62,471 nt of DNA from Halochromatium glycolicum (GCF_016584085.1 NZ_NRSJ01000029.1:1-62471), one strand, 5' to 3'. Shown: positions 31,286-40,979, counted from the stretch's first letter. A program made the numbers and translations. Notes: generated by a model from the letters alone, not told the origin.

Positions 31286-33055
31286 ATGTCGACCTCCCGA
31301 GCCGGTACCTTCAGGCTGCTGCTGATCAAGCCTTCCCATTACGATGACGATGGCTACGTGATCCAATGGTGGCGATCGTCGCTGCCATCCAACAGCCTTG
31401 CCACCATCTATGGCATCGCGCTGAACTGCATCGCGCAGCAACCACTGGGCCCCAAGGTCGAGATCGAGCTCCAAGCGATCGACGAGACCAACACCCGCGT
31501 CAGGCCCGGGCGCATCACGCGCAGCATTCGGCGCGCCGGTGGACAAGCCCTGATCTGCCTAATCGGCGTCCAATCCAACCAGTTCCCCCGCGCCCTGGAC
31601 CTGGCGCGGCAGTTCCGCGCCGATGGTCACCCAGTGATCATCGGCGGCTTCCATGTCAGCGGCTGTCTGGCCATGCTTCAGGAAACGCCGAGGGAATTAA
31701 TCGACGCTCAGGAGGCGGGTGTCAGCCTCTTCGCGGGCGAGCTGGAGGGGCATCTTGGGAGGCTGGTTCAAGACGCAGCCGCGGGCGCGTTGAAACCCGT
31801 TTACGACCACCTGAACGATCTGCCGGACCTAACGGATCAACCGACCCCTTACCTGCCGCCGGAACGCGTCCAGCGCACGATGGGCAAGCGCGCCAGCTTC
31901 GACGCCGGGCGAGGCTGCCCTTATCTGTGCAGCTTTTGCACGATCATCAACGTGCAGGGCCGCAAGTCGCGCCATCGTTCGGCGGATGACGTCGAACGGC
32001 TGATCCGCGCGAACGCCGAGCACGGCATCGATAACTTCTTCATCACCGACGATAATTTTGCCCGCAACCGCAATTGGGAGCCGATCTTCGACCGGATCAT
32101 CGCCCTGCGCGAATCCGGCATGCCGATCCGGCTGGTGATTCAGGTCGACACTCAATCCCACCGCATCCCGCGCTTCATCGAGAAGGCTGGCAAGGCCGGC
32201 GTCACCCGCGCCTTCCTCGGCATGGAGAGCATCAATCCAGACGCCCTGAAGCAGGCGCGCAAGGGTCAGAACAAGACCGCTGACTACCGCGCCCTGCTCC
32301 AGGCATGGCATGCCGCCGGCGTGCTGACCTACGCCGGCTATATCCTGGGATTTCCTGACGATACCCCGGACAGCATCCGCCGCGACCTCGAGATCATCAA
32401 GCGCGAGCTGCCCATCGACATCATGGAGTTCTTCATTCTCACCCCGCTGCCCGGGTCCGCAGATCACAAGCGCTTGGTGGAGGCCGGCGTCGCGCTCGAT
32501 CCGGATATGAACAACTACGATACCCAGCATGTGACCATGGCACATCCGAAGATGACCAAGGAAGAGTGGGAAGGGATCTACCGCGAGGCATGGGACATCT
32601 ACTACACGCCTGAGCATGTCGCCAGGATTCTACGACGAGCCCGCGCCTGGGGCTACGAGCCGAAGCAGATGATGGACAAACTCTTCGCCTTCCACGCACC
32701 GGTGATCCACGAGAACGTCCATCCGCTGGAGGGGGGACTGATCCGACGCCGCTGCCGCAAGGATCGGCGTCCCGGATTCCCGCTGGAATCGCCTCTAGCC
32801 TATTACCCGAAGCAAGCCTGGGAATTCATGACGAAGTACTCGCGCGTGCTGCGAATGCATAGCCGCTACAAACGCATCATGGAACGGGTCATTGCGGAGG
32901 AATGCCTTGCGATCCAGGATGACGTCGCAATGCTCCCCGTCTGTGCTGGCGGGGAGAAGAGCCTTCAACTGATCGCTGCCCCGGCAGCTGAAAGACAGGG
33001 CTCATGGTCCCCAGTGTCGCTGCGGGTGCAGGCCGAACGAAAACAGGACGGTTAA
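31286..33055 (+). CDS. B12-binding domain radical SAM protein
   Basis: A 589-residue enzyme. The N-terminal 170 residues form a cobalamin-binding-like Rossmann domain. The radical SAM core starts at about residue 205 with GCPYLCSFCTIINVQGRKSRHRS-type sequence, in which CxxxCxxC ligates the 4Fe-4S cluster. NFFITDDNFARNR and a C-terminal barrel follow, with the sequence AGYILGFPDDTPDSIRRDL. Such class B enzymes do methylations, ring closures or C-C bond rearrangements. The substrate is unknown. Start ATG 31286. Confidence 0.9.
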   Translation: MSTSRAGTFRLLLIKPSHYDDDGYVIQWWRSSLPSNSLATIYGIALNCIAQQPLGPKVEIELQAIDETNTRVRPGRITRSIRRAGGQALICLIGVQSNQFPRALDLARQFRADGHPVIIGGFHVSGCLAMLQETPRELIDAQEAGVSLFAGELEGHLGRLVQDAAAGALKPVYDHLNDLPDLTDQPTPYLPPERVQRTMGKRASFDAGRGCPYLCSFCTIINVQGRKSRHRSADDVERLIRANAEHGIDNFFITDDNFARNRNWEPIFDRIIALRESGMPIRLVIQVDTQSHRIPRFIEKAGKAGVTRAFLGMESINPDALKQARKGQNKTADYRALLQAWHAAGVLTYAGYILGFPDDTPDSIRRDLEIIKRELPIDIMEFFILTPLPGSADHKRLVEAGVALDPDMNNYDTQHVTMAHPKMTKEEWEGIYREAWDIYYTPEHVARILRRARAWGYEPKQMMDKLFAFHAPVIHENVHPLEGGLIRRRCRKDRRPGFPLESPLAYYPKQAWEFMTKYSRVLRMHSRYKRIMERVIAEECLAIQDDVAMLPVCAGGEKSLQLIAAPAAERQGSWSPVSLRVQAERKQDG

Positions 33056-33226
33056 GCCTGCGGCGGCTGCCGTAGCGCAGGGGCGCATGCCGTCGGTCTT
33101 TGCGCCCCCTAGTATTGCCAGGGGAGCGTCCAGACAGAAGGCTGGGCGATTTATTTTCAACGATCACGGCAGCCGCCGTGTCGCGCCTCAGGGCTAGCGT
33201 CAAGATCGGAGACGCGCGCCGGACCC

Positions 33227-33385
33227 ATGATCATGAGCCATCGCAAGCCGCACTTACCCAGGAAGGTCTGCCTGCATTGCGGTCGCCAGTTCACCTGGCG
33301 ACGACGCTGGGCACGTTGCTGGGATGAGGTGCGCTACTGCTCGGAGCGTTGCCGTCGCGGACGCCGACAAAAAGACTCGAGCTAG
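33227..33385 (+). CDS. DUF2256 zinc-ribbon-like small protein
   Basis: A 52-residue protein matching DUF2256 along its length: [19 protein letters not shown], then [13 protein letters not shown]. The four cysteines (CxxC and CxxxC) probably bind zinc or iron. Two in-frame ATGs (33227, 33233) are possible. It is short enough to be missed by ordinary ORF cut-offs. DUF2256 genes commonly neighbour photolyase- or cryptochrome-like genes; none is in this window. Confidence 0.92.
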   Translation: MIMSHRKPHLPRKVCLHCGRQFTWRRRWARCWDEVRYCSERCRRGRRQKDSS

Positions 33386-33495
33386 CGCTCACCACCGATA
33401 CCTGACCTCGAAACGGATCGTTTTCGTCGGCTTTGAGCAGCCGCTGATGGCTGCAGCGACAAGCGATGGTATGGCGTTGGCTGCTGTGCCGCCGG

Positions 33496-33925
33496 TCAAA
33501 GTATCAAGATCCATAGTGCAGCGAGGATCGCGAGCCACTGCGCCCCGTTTAGGCGATTGCCGGAAAAGCTCGTACCGAATTGCGCAGGATGTTCGTTTGC
33601 CTTCGAGGAGCGTCGCCGGGAGCATAGCCGGGCTATGTGACCGGCGGCGCGACGAAGAAGGCGAGCGAAAAGACCAGCAAGGCGGTATGAGCTTTGACAG
33701 AAATCGCCTTATTGCGACACTCAACCCGTGCAGGCGCTTGAAGCGAACGCCGGCGCCAGGCTCACCAGCGAGATCGGCGTCGCGAGCGTCGTTGATTTTT
33801 GGCATTAACACTTGCCGCGCCAGCACGAATCCGAGCAACGCGAGGGCACTGAGGACCGCGGCCCACCCGACTCCGCTACCGATTCCAGGTAGCAGAAGCA
33901 ATAGTGCAAGCTGCCGGAAACCGTT
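33496..33925 (-). pseudogene. DUF4149 membrane protein gene split by MITE copy C
   Basis: On the minus strand the part right of the element reads GWAAVLSALALLGFVLARQVLMPK, then FKRLHGLSVA, typical of DUF4149/TMEM205-like proteins. The element interrupts the next codons. Removing the 157-bp element and one TAA duplicate restores GLSVAINGAQWLAILAALW and a stop at 33496-33498, the expected C terminus. The N-terminal third is degenerate or out of frame beyond about 33925, so the gene may have been decaying independently. Confidence 0.82.
33552..33708 (-). repeat. 157-bp MITE-like element, copy C, inserted in a DUF4149 gene
   Basis: Full copy in the opposite orientation, from GGCGATT to AATCGCC, flanked by TTA on both sides (33549-33551 and 33709-33711). 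The interrupted gene proves that the element moved as a unit with a 3-bp target duplication. Confidence 0.95.
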
Positions 33926-34084
33926 CCGATGTCTCGCTCGTTGGGAAGCCGCACCTCGATGAGTCGGCGACCTTGAAAGACTCTGCCGAATCCGTTTCAG
34001 CTCCGACCGATCGCCATAAGCCGTGGTCGGCCGCAGAGCAGCCGACCAGGTGTTGTCGCCCCCCTGTAGCGGAAGGGAGCTCGC

Positions 34085-34765
34085 CTATTCCGGCATGAGC
34101 ACGGTATCGATGACGTGGATAATGCCGTTGCTCGCCTCGACATCGGTCGTCACGACGGTCGCATCGTTGACCTTGACGCCATCTGTGGTGTCGATCGAGA
34201 GGTTGCCGCCCTGCACCGTCGTCGCGCTGTTCAGAGCCGCAACATCGGCCGCCATGACCTTGCCCGGGACCACGTGGTAGGTCAGCACTGCTGTCAGCTT
34301 CGCCTTGTCGGCAAGGAGTGCATTGAGCTGGTCCTGGGGGATCTTAGCGAACGCGTCATCAGTTGGCGCAAATACCGTGAACGGGCCCTCGCCCTTCAGT
34401 GTATCGACCAGATCGGCCGCCTCCAGCGCCGCGGCCAGCGTGCCGAAGCTGCCGGCGCCGACGGCGACGTCGACGATATCGCCTGGGGCATCGCCGGCCG
34501 CTTCAGCGGTCGAGGTCTTCACGAGGCTGGGCTGCTGTGTGCCCCAGTACATCGCCGGATGGGCAACTATCGGCCGCCTCATCGGCATGCCATTGTAGTG
34601 ATCGTACCCACTGGACTCCGTCAGCATGCGGCCGTGAGGATGACCTTGGTAGCCAGCAGCCATGTTGCCGCAGTGGCTGCCTGCAGCGGCCTGCTCAGCA
34701 GTTCCGACGCTAAGGCCGAGAGCGAGTACGACACCAACAGTCAGTGTGGTCTTTCGAAGGGTCAT
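34085..34765 (-). CDS. secreted fasciclin (FAS1) domain protein
   Basis: A 226-residue exported protein: signal peptide [21 protein letters not shown], a His/Gly-rich spacer of about 60 residues ([16 protein letters not shown]), then one FAS1 domain. FAS1 motif H1 is [19 protein letters not shown] with [16 protein letters not shown], and H2 is [16 protein letters not shown]1 domains mediate adhesion or surface interactions. I start at ATG 34765 at the signal peptide rather than 34855. It stands alone. Confidence 0.93.
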   Translation of the reverse strand: MTLRKTTLTVGVVLALGLSVGTAEQAAAGSHCGNMAAGYQGHPHGRMLTESSGYDHYNGMPMRRPIVAHPAMYWGTQQPSLVKTSTAEAAGDAPGDIVDVAVGAGSFGTLAAALEAADLVDTLKGEGPFTVFAPTDDAFAKIPQDQLNALLADKAKLTAVLTYHVVPGKVMAADVAALNSATTVQGGNLSIDTTDGVKVNDATVVTTDVEASNGIIHVIDTVLMPE

Positions 34766-35069
34766 TTGCGATTCTCCGAGCAAGGTGAGTTGAAGCGACT
34801 GGAGGCGAGTCGCATTCGCCTGCCCGGAAGTTTTGTTCATGTTTTTATAAAGCAATACCTACCCGTTCCAGTTTTTGAACATAATTCCCATCGCATCTGT
34901 CGAGGTTCTGAGCCGGCCCCGAGCACAGCGGGTCCGGCCCGCAGGGAGCCGGAAAGCGGTTGGAGACCGACTGAGCGTTGCCGCCGGAGGCCCTTCCGGC
35001 AGCCTGACCGAAGGCGATTTTCACCTCATGCCGAGCTTGCATGGGGCGAGCATACGGACAGCGAATCGG

Positions 35070-37256
35070 TTATGGCTTGCCGAGGATAACGTAGCCTGAG
35101 GTATCGCCCTCGCCCGAGAGCCCAAACCCCAGGAAGAAGGGGCCGAGCCAGGTGTCGGCTCCGAAGAAGAGACTGCTGCCGTAGCGGGTCTCGCTAGGGT
35201 TGAGCTCATCGACGACGTCCCACTGGCGCCCGACCTCCAGTGATCCGCCGACATAGAGGCCCTTGCCGAGCGGCGGGGTCAGCGTGGCCAGCTGATGCTG
35301 AACCATCAGGCTGCCAAAGGCGTAATCGTTGCCGCGGAACTGCTCGTTGGCGTAACCCGAGAGCTTGAGGAAACCACCAAGCGGGAACTGATCGTAGTAT
35401 GGCATCGCATCGCCAAACGCCGTTCCGCCTCGCAGGTTCAAGGTCAGTGTGTTGGGGCCTTGGCTGACGGCCGTGCCGGCCTTGATCTCGGTTCGGAAGT
35501 ACTGCTCATCCGCTCCCAGCGATTCGAGCGGCGCGAACAGGCTGGCCTCGACGAAGTCTCCACTGCGCGCCAGCCCGCCACTGTCGCGGGTGTCGTAGAG
35601 CAGACGGCCGCGAAGACCGGTCTCGTTGTTCTGCACCTCCGGGACCAATGGGGACCCGGTGTCCACACTCGCATCGACCTGGCCGGCCATCAGGCCGAGC
35701 CTGAGCTCGGCGAAGCGGCCGAGGGTCGCGCCCAAGTCCAAGCCGATGCGATAGCGAGCCACGTCGTAGCGGGCCACCCGATCGCCACCCAGGAAGACGC
35801 TGAGCGGCAGCTTGCCCAAATCGATGTAGGGCGCGACGAAGATGCTACGTGCGTCATTGAACGGCTGATAGAACTCCGAGAACAGTTGGGGCTCGTTGCC
35901 CAGGTTGATGGTGCTCAGCCATTCGCCGCCCAGCGTATTGATCCAGGTCTGGCGATAAGTCGCGCGCAGCCCAAAACGGTTGTCGCCCTCGAAGTCGCTG
36001 GTGAGGCCGAGGCCGAAGCTCAGGTACCCCGGGCCCCATGCCTTCTCGACGGCATCGACGATCAGCAGGTTGCGCCCGTCCTCGCGCTCGATGCGGTAGT
36101 TGATGCGCTCGAAATCCCCGCGTCCGTAGAGGCGGTTGAGGTCGCTCTCGAGCTGGGAGCGATCAAGCGGCTTGCCCCGGTGCCTCTCGACAATAGGCTC
36201 AAAGAGATCCGCGCCGACCCGCTCCAGACCGACGACACGGACCTCATCGATGCGCTCGACGGGCTGTCGGCGACGCTCCACCGACCGACGCCAGGCAGCA
36301 TACTCCTCTGGGCTCACCCCAAGGCAGGCGAGCTGGTCCGAGACCCGGCGCGCGGCCTCGACGCCGGTTGCGATCGCCTCGCGCCCGCGGTTGAAGTCGC
36401 CGGAGCCGATATCGCCGAGCTGCGGTCGGACCAGGATGTCCCGCCTGGGATCGATCTCGGTCAGCGAGCGTTCCTCATTCTGCGCGAACACGAAATTGAT
36501 CATCTGCCCGATGCTGCCGAGCACCGTACTCAGTTGCTCTCGGGTCGGCGGGTCCGAGTCGAGCTTGACCACGATGAGCCTATCGACCCCCATCGCACGC
36601 GCGATGTCGACGGGGAGGTTGCGCACCAAGCCACCGTCGACATAGATCCGACCATCGGTTTCCAAGGGCGCGAACACGCCTGGTACGGCCATGCTGGCGC
36701 GCATGGCGAGCGGCAGAGGTCCCTGGTCCAGCACGACCATCTCACCGGTCTCGAGGTCCGTGGCGACGGCCCGAAATGGGATCGGCAATTGATCGAAGTG
36801 CTCGACACCCTCGGCGCCGTTGGTGAGCTGGCTCAAGTACAGGAGCACCTCCTGACCTGAGATCGCCCCCTTGGGTAGCCTGAACTTCCCATCGCGCCGG
36901 CCAATGGAGAAGCCGAAGGTCGGACGCAGACTCTCTTCCTTACGGCGCATCGGCCACTCGGCCCGCGGTGGGTCATCATCGAAGAGCTGGTTCCAATCGA
37001 CAGAGGTGACCGCTTCATCCATCTCGGCGGCGGTGAGACCGGATGCGTAGCCGCCGCCGACCAGCGCCCCCATACTCGTACCGGCAATCGCGGCGATCGG
37101 GACACGGAGCTCCTCGAGGACCTGGAGTACACCGATATGGGCCGAGCCCTTGGCGCCACCGCCGGCCAGCACGAGACCGATCCGGGGGCGTGAGCCGTCA
37201 TCCGCGGCAGCTCCAAATGCTGCCACCAAACACAGTGTCGCGAAGGCGCGTCTCAT
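35070..37256 (-). CDS. patatin-like phospholipase fused to POTRA and BamA-type barrel (PlpD-like, type Vd secretion)
   Basis: A 728-residue outer-membrane protein. A signal peptide (about residues 1-19) precedes the patatin domain with oxyanion hole GLVLAGGGAKGSAHIGV, nucleophile elbow GTSMGAL and catalytic Asp in DGGLVRNLP. A single POTRA domain (RIDEVRVVGLERVGADLFEP, near residue 345) and a 16-strand Omp85/BamA barrel follow (GPGYLSFGLGLTSDFEGDNRFG, final strand GYVILGKP). This is the PlpD layout, in which the phospholipase is delivered to the surface by its own barrel. Start ATG 37256 (MRRAFATL). Confidence 0.95.
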   Translation of the reverse strand: MRRAFATLCLVAAFGAAADDGSRPRIGLVLAGGGAKGSAHIGVLQVLEELRVPIAAIAGTSMGALVGGGYASGLTAAEMDEAVTSVDWNQLFDDDPPRAEWPMRRKEESLRPTFGFSIGRRDGKFRLPKGAISGQEVLLYLSQLTNGAEGVEHFDQLPIPFRAVATDLETGEMVVLDQGPLPLAMRASMAVPGVFAPLETDGRIYVDGGLVRNLPVDIARAMGVDRLIVVKLDSDPPTREQLSTVLGSIGQMINFVFAQNEERSLTEIDPRRDILVRPQLGDIGSGDFNRGREAIATGVEAARRVSDQLACLGVSPEEYAAWRRSVERRRQPVERIDEVRVVGLERVGADLFEPIVERHRGKPLDRSQLESDLNRLYGRGDFERINYRIEREDGRNLLIVDAVEKAWGPGYLSFGLGLTSDFEGDNRFGLRATYRQTWINTLGGEWLSTINLGNEPQLFSEFYQPFNDARSIFVAPYIDLGKLPLSVFLGGDRVARYDVARYRIGLDLGATLGRFAELRLGLMAGQVDASVDTGSPLVPEVQNNETGLRGRLLYDTRDSGGLARSGDFVEASLFAPLESLGADEQYFRTEIKAGTAVSQGPNTLTLNLRGGTAFGDAMPYYDQFPLGGFLKLSGYANEQFRGNDYAFGSLMVQHQLATLTPPLGKGLYVGGSLEVGRQWDVVDELNPSETRYGSSLFFGADTWLGPFFLGFGLSGEGDTSGYVILGKP

Positions 37257-37363
37257 GATCTCTCCTGTCCAACTGCAGCGTCCCAGGCTGGACCTGCCCC
37301 ACTGCATTATCGCAGCGAATAGGGGATGCGGAGATCAGAAAACGCGCGGGCACCCGCCCGGAG

Positions 37364-38128
37364 TTGCTTCAGCAAACGGCCGCGGGCATCCCGTTCAAGC
37401 GGGCCTCGCGCCGAATCGAGCTCACCGGCCAGTCTCTGGACACCGAACAGCTCGGCTTTCAGGTCGGCTGCCTCACACCGATCGACGTCCTCGGCCCCTA
37501 TGGCCGAATACTTGCGAGGGCTCTGACCCTTCACCAATACCTGCAGCAGGGAATCGGACTCTACCGCTCAATTGTGACAGGACAGACGGTTTGGTTATCG
37601 GCGAATGGCAACCGCGTCCGGGTCAACCTGATGGCACCTTGGACGCTCAGCCCTGGCGATTGTCAGGCACGTTTGAACTTCCTGGCTATCACCATCGCCA
37701 ACATTAGACGCTTCACAGGTCCGCTCTGGAGCCCAAGCGAGCTCTGCTTCGGCTTCAACCCCCGCGAACCGCTCCCCATGGACGTCTTCGGCGACTCGCT
37801 CCTGGTCTATCGGCCGGGACGAACCTACTTCGAATTCCCGCGCACACTGCTTCATCTAAGAGCTCGAAACAGTAAAATGCGGCCGCCCCCAGGGCCTGCT
37901 GACCTGCCCGAGCCCTTGCCGAGCGATCTCGCGGGCCTGGTGGAGCTGCAGATCGCGTCTTTGCTCAGCGGGCGTGCACCACCCGTGGACCTCATCGCCG
38001 AGTCGCTCGGGACGAGCCGGCGCAGCCTGCAGCGGGGCCTCGCCCAGCAGGGCATCAGCTACACCGATCTGCTGACCAAGGTCAGGCTGCGCCGGGCAGC
38101 AGAGTGGCTGGAGCGCAGCGAAAAGCCA
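37364..38128 (+). pseudogene. AraC-family regulator truncated in its DNA-binding domain
   Basis: The N-terminal arabinose-binding-like domain (AAGIPFKRASRRIEL to FEFPRTLLHLR) is present. The first helix-turn-helix LIAESLGTSRRSLQRGLAQQGI and the linker helix YTDLLTKVRLRRAAEWLE are intact, but the protein stops being AraC-like after ERSEKP. The second helix-turn-helix is missing; the frame runs about ten more codons into a ParE fragment of the other strand. It can no longer bind DNA like a normal AraC protein. The 5' end may also be short. Confidence 0.82.
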
Positions 38129-38350
38129 GATAGAAGATCAGATATGCCGACTGCTTGATCGGCCAGCTGCGCAGCCCGGGGATGCCCAGCAGGTCCGCGT
38201 AGCGCCGAGAGCCGATGGCCGGATGCGTCGCGAGGGGGCGCAGTGCGTCTTTGAGCTGCTCGGCAAACTCCATGGCCAAGCGCGGTCCGCCTTTGGCACG
38301 CAAGTACGCAAGGATTGCGTCGATAACTTGGCAATCCTTGCCAAGGCTAG
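38126..38350 (-). pseudogene. ParE/RelE toxin fragment
   Basis: On the minus strand, VIDAILAYLRAKGGPRLAMEF, then ALRPLATHPAIGSRRYADL and WPIKQSAYLIFYL match the middle of ParE toxins. The last strand is lost at the junction with the araC fragment, and no intact antitoxin is upstream. A perfect 8-bp dyad, CTTGGCAA-TCC-TTGCCAAG, lies at its 5' end (38327-38345). Confidence 0.75.
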
Positions 38351-38471
38351 CACGGATCGTCGCTCGCCGCGCCTTCCGGACCGTCCATGGATTGATCTTC
38401 GGGCGCCCAACGCCGGTCCCTTGCGCGCCAAGCGGTGGAGTTTGGGGAGCAAAGCCCCGGGCACGAACTAA

Positions 38472-38628
38472 GGCGATTGCCGGAAAAGCTCGTACCGAAT
38501 TGCGCAGGATTGTCGTTTGCCTTCGAGGAGCGTCGCCGGGAGCATAGCCGGGCTATGTGACCGGCGGCGCGACGAAGAAGGCGAGCGAAAAGACCAGCAA
38601 GGCGGTATGAGCTTTGACAGAAATCGCC
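38472..38628 (-). repeat. 157-bp MITE-like element, copy D
   Basis: Full copy flanked by TAA on both sides (38469-38471 and 38629-38631). It lies between the ParE fragment and the Phd/PIN TA pair. Confidence 0.94.
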
Positions 38629-38750
38629 TAATGCCCCCTGCGATGGGCAGCATCGTTGCTCTCGTCTCCATGGTCCCGCCCTGCGCGGGATACCTGGGTC
38701 TAAGGCTTCGGCCGGTCGGGTGAACCCGACATTTGCCCACGATTGCCGGA

Positions 38751-38768
38751 TGTAGTAACGTAGCTACA
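38751..38768 (+). promoter_or_regulatory. imperfect dyad, candidate TA operator
   Basis: TGTAG-TAACGTAG-CTACA is a partial palindrome 26 bp upstream of the antitoxin GTG. Phd-type antitoxins usually bind such sites to repress their own operon. Confidence 0.45.
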
Positions 38769-38794
38769 ATGGACCCTGCCTCAGAGGTGAGCCC

Positions 38795-39043
38795 GTGACC
38801 CGCATCACCAGCCGCGAATTCAATCAAAGAACCAGCGAGGCAAAGCGGGCGGCCGACCGTGGTCCTGTGTTCATCACGGTCCGAGGACGCGCCAGCTATG
38901 TCCTGCTGTCTATCGAGGACTATGACAGGCTTGCCCGAACAGACCGCAACATCGCCGATCTGCTGTCCATGCCCGGCGTAGAGGAGATCGATTTCGAGCC
39001 GCCGCGGCTGCTTGATCGCCCTGAAACGCCCGACCTGGACTGA
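38795..39043 (+). CDS. Phd/YefM-family antitoxin
   Basis: An 82-residue antitoxin. The N-terminal DNA-binding part ITSREFNQRTSEAKRAADRGPVFI and the strand-helix YVLLSIEDYDRLA are typical of Phd/YefM. The acidic tail binds the toxin. The GTG start is preceded by GAGGTGA. It overlaps the downstream PIN gene by one base. Confidence 0.93.
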   Translation: MTRITSREFNQRTSEAKRAADRGPVFITVRGRASYVLLSIEDYDRLARTDRNIADLLSMPGVEEIDFEPPRLLDRPETPDLD

Positions 39044-39468
39044 TGTTCCTGCTCGATACCAACGTCGTCTCCGAGTTGCGCAAGGTCCGCTCCGGCAAGG
39101 CCGATGCGAACGTAGCGCAATGGGCCGAGCAGACCCGGGCGAACGCACTGTTTCTGTCAGTCATTTGCTTGCAGGAGCTGGAGATCGGCGTCCTGCTGAT
39201 CGAGCGCAGAGACGTAACCCAGGGGAGGCTGCTGCGGGCTTGGCTCGACACGCATGTCCTCCCGGCGTTCGCCGGCCGAATCCTCCCCATCGACCTGGCC
39301 GTTGCCCGGAGCAGTGCCAAGCTCCACATTCCGGACCCGCGACCGGTGCGCAACGCCCTGATCGCCGCCACCGCGCTGGTTCACGGCATGACGGTCGTCA
39401 CCCGAAACGTCATCAACTTCGCGCCGACCGGCGTGCCAATCCTCGATCCTTGGTCGACGAGGGCATAG
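39043..39468 (+). CDS. PIN-domain toxin (VapC/FitB-like)
   Basis: A 141-residue PIN ribonuclease with MFLLDTNVVSELRKV at the start (first Asp), LQELEIGVLL (Glu), and the closing ALIAATALVHGMTVVTRNVINF with the last acidic/polar cluster (RN rather than RD) plus the conserved Asn. It is coupled to the Phd-type antitoxin. FitB-like PIN toxins often pair with Phd-type antitoxins. Confidence 0.94.
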   Translation: MFLLDTNVVSELRKVRSGKADANVAQWAEQTRANALFLSVICLQELEIGVLLIERRDVTQGRLLRAWLDTHVLPAFAGRILPIDLAVARSSAKLHIPDPRPVRNALIAATALVHGMTVVTRNVINFAPTGVPILDPWSTRA

Positions 39469-39599
39469 GGCGGATACCGGTTCGGTTTCGTCCAGCCGCT
39501 CCAGACAGGCGCCGGATCGCCCTGTCGCGCGCTCGAAGAGTTGCGGTCGAGGAGCGGCTCCGGGCAGCTGTGTGCGCTCGCAGCCAAGCCAGTCGAGCG

Positions 39600-39765
39600 C
39601 CTCCCCTACCTCATGCGCACCTGTTCGGTGATGGTGGCGACGGCCTCCGGCGTCAGGTCAGCGGCGGCGCGAAAGCGTACGGATTGCAGGCCGTCATCGG
39701 CCTCCTCGACCGGCTCGATCACGCCGTCGATGACGCAGCAATGACCAATCCGCCGGGAGCCGATT
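39600..39765 (-). pseudogene. possible transposase remnant (IS91-like C-terminal region)
   Basis: On the minus strand a frame reads CVIDGVIEPVEEADDGLQ and VRFRAAADLTPEAVATITEQ before a stop. This resembles the segment following the catalytic region of IS91-type transposases (VLDGVFEP...VRFHPA). The rest of the gene is gone. Confidence 0.35.
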
Positions 39766-39894
39766 TGGGCGTCCGATAGGGCGTGCGAGGCGCGCGAACC
39801 CGGATGGTCTCGTCATAGTCAACATGGCGGTTGAGGGAGGCTTTGAGGCGGGTGTTGTCTCCGTACCCCGTGCAACCGAGCCCGTCCCAGACCC

Positions 39895-40029
39895 GGGTGG
39901 GGCAAAAGGCTTGGCGGCGCGCAATATCAGGGCATCGCCGTGATCCGCGATGATGAGTTCGGGGCCGGGCCCACAGTGGTGGCGCGCCCGCAGCTCACTC
40001 CGGATCACGATCTGGCCCTTCGTCGACAA
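39895..40029 (-). pseudogene. AbrB/MazE-type antitoxin fragment
   Basis: The start MSTKGQIVIRSELRARHH, then GDALILRAAKPFAP, is a recognisable SpoVT/AbrB domain. After about 45 residues the frame degenerates and enters transposase-like remnants. No toxin partner remains downstream. Orphan TA debris. Confidence 0.65.
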
Positions 40030-40323
40030 CCGCGCAGTATCCCTTTTCCAGGTCCTTGGTAAGACGTGGAAAGACCATGCTAGAACCAGCCATCACAACC
40101 CCCCGTCACGCCGCGATCTGGGTCATTGCGCTTGGCGGTCCCCGTTGCACGGGGAGATGCTCGACGCCCAGACCGGTGGGGCATGGTGATCCAGGCCAGG
40201 CATTCTTGGCCCTCGAGCACCTCCAGTGTTTGTGCGGGTTAGGGCGTCCAGCGAGTGGGGGCATTGACCCGGCCGCAAGCCGCAGGTACCGTCGACAAGG
40301 ACTTTCCTTACCGGAGCGATGTC
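40030..40323. other. intergenic debris, nothing supported
   Basis: The stretch between the antitoxin fragment and the mazEF-like pair contains short Arg-rich frames only. The promoter of the mazEF-like pair should lie near 40280-40320, but I see no clear boxes. Confidence 0.4.
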
Positions 40324-40539
40324 GTGATTACGAGCAAACTAACGAGCAAGGCGCAGACGACCATTCCGCAGGCCGTCCGCGCCGCGTTGAATCTGCACGA
40401 GGGCGACGAGCTGGAATACCGGCTGGAAGCGGGTCGGGTGATCCTGACCAAGCGGGCCAATGAAACCATGGACGACCCCTTCCGCACCTTCGACGAATGG
40501 CACTCGAACGCAGACGCAGAGGCTTACGCAGAGCTTTGA
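40324..40539 (+). CDS. AbrB/MazE-family antitoxin
   Basis: A 71-residue protein with a swapped-hairpin AbrB domain: SKLTSKAQTTIPQAVRAAL and DELEYRLEAGRVILTKR. An acidic tail follows (DDPFRTFDEWHSNADAEAY). I start at GTG 40324 just ahead of the domain. The toxin gene starts 4 bp after its stop. Confidence 0.9.
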   Translation: MITSKLTSKAQTTIPQAVRAALNLHEGDELEYRLEAGRVILTKRANETMDDPFRTFDEWHSNADAEAYAEL

Positions 40540-40543
40540 GCCG

Positions 40544-40906
40544 ATGCCGACGTTCATCCAGGGTGATGTCGTCAAGGTGCCGTTCCCGTACACCAGCCGC
40601 CCGACACGTCAATCGCGCCCGGCACTCGTCATTTCCGCGGGCGCTGTCACAGATGGCAATGCCACCGGCTTCCACCTCATCTGGGTGCTGATGATCACCA
40701 GCGCGCAGAACCGCGGCTGGCCCGGTGATGTCGTGCTCGACGATCTGTCCGGCACCGGGCTGCCCGCCCCGTCCGTGATCCGCACCGCCAAGATCGCCAC
40801 CATCGAGACCAGGGACGCGACCCGGCTCGGGTGCATCGGCGACGCCGTGCGCGCCGAGGTCCTCGGGCGACTCCGCGACCACCTCGGCATCGGTCCAGCT
40901 CCGTGA
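40544..40906 (+). CDS. MazF/PemK-family endoribonuclease toxin
   Basis: A 120-residue toxin. It opens with QGDVVKVPFPYTSRPTRQSRPALVIS, the MazF/PemK core with the GDVV strand and the R-PALV motif. The later VIRTAKIATIE is the conserved S/T-K-x strand. Substrate: single-stranded RNA. It forms a pair with the AbrB-type antitoxin. Confidence 0.9.
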   Translation: MPTFIQGDVVKVPFPYTSRPTRQSRPALVISAGAVTDGNATGFHLIWVLMITSAQNRGWPGDVVLDDLSGTGLPAPSVIRTAKIATIETRDATRLGCIGDAVRAEVLGRLRDHLGIGPAP

Positions 40907-40979
40907 TGGCGCACGCCTGAAGCGGCGGCACAGGTACGCTCAAGCGCCAGCGGCTCGGGATCGCCTGTATCCGACCTGG

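Noticed and set aside
35295..36860. 521-codon frame opposite the patatin gene, and similar long antisense frames at 22232-23293 and 24825-26288
   Set aside because: All lie over well-supported genes and carry no motif.
38327..38345. CTTGGCAA-TCC-TTGCCAAG dyad as a terminator
   Set aside because: No T-run follows on either strand, and it lies within the ParE fragment, so it may be incidental.
38517..38723. Small frames inside MITE copies (for example starting MPSRSVAGSIAGLCDRR)
   Set aside because: They recur only because the element recurs; they run through its palindrome and have no ribosome site.
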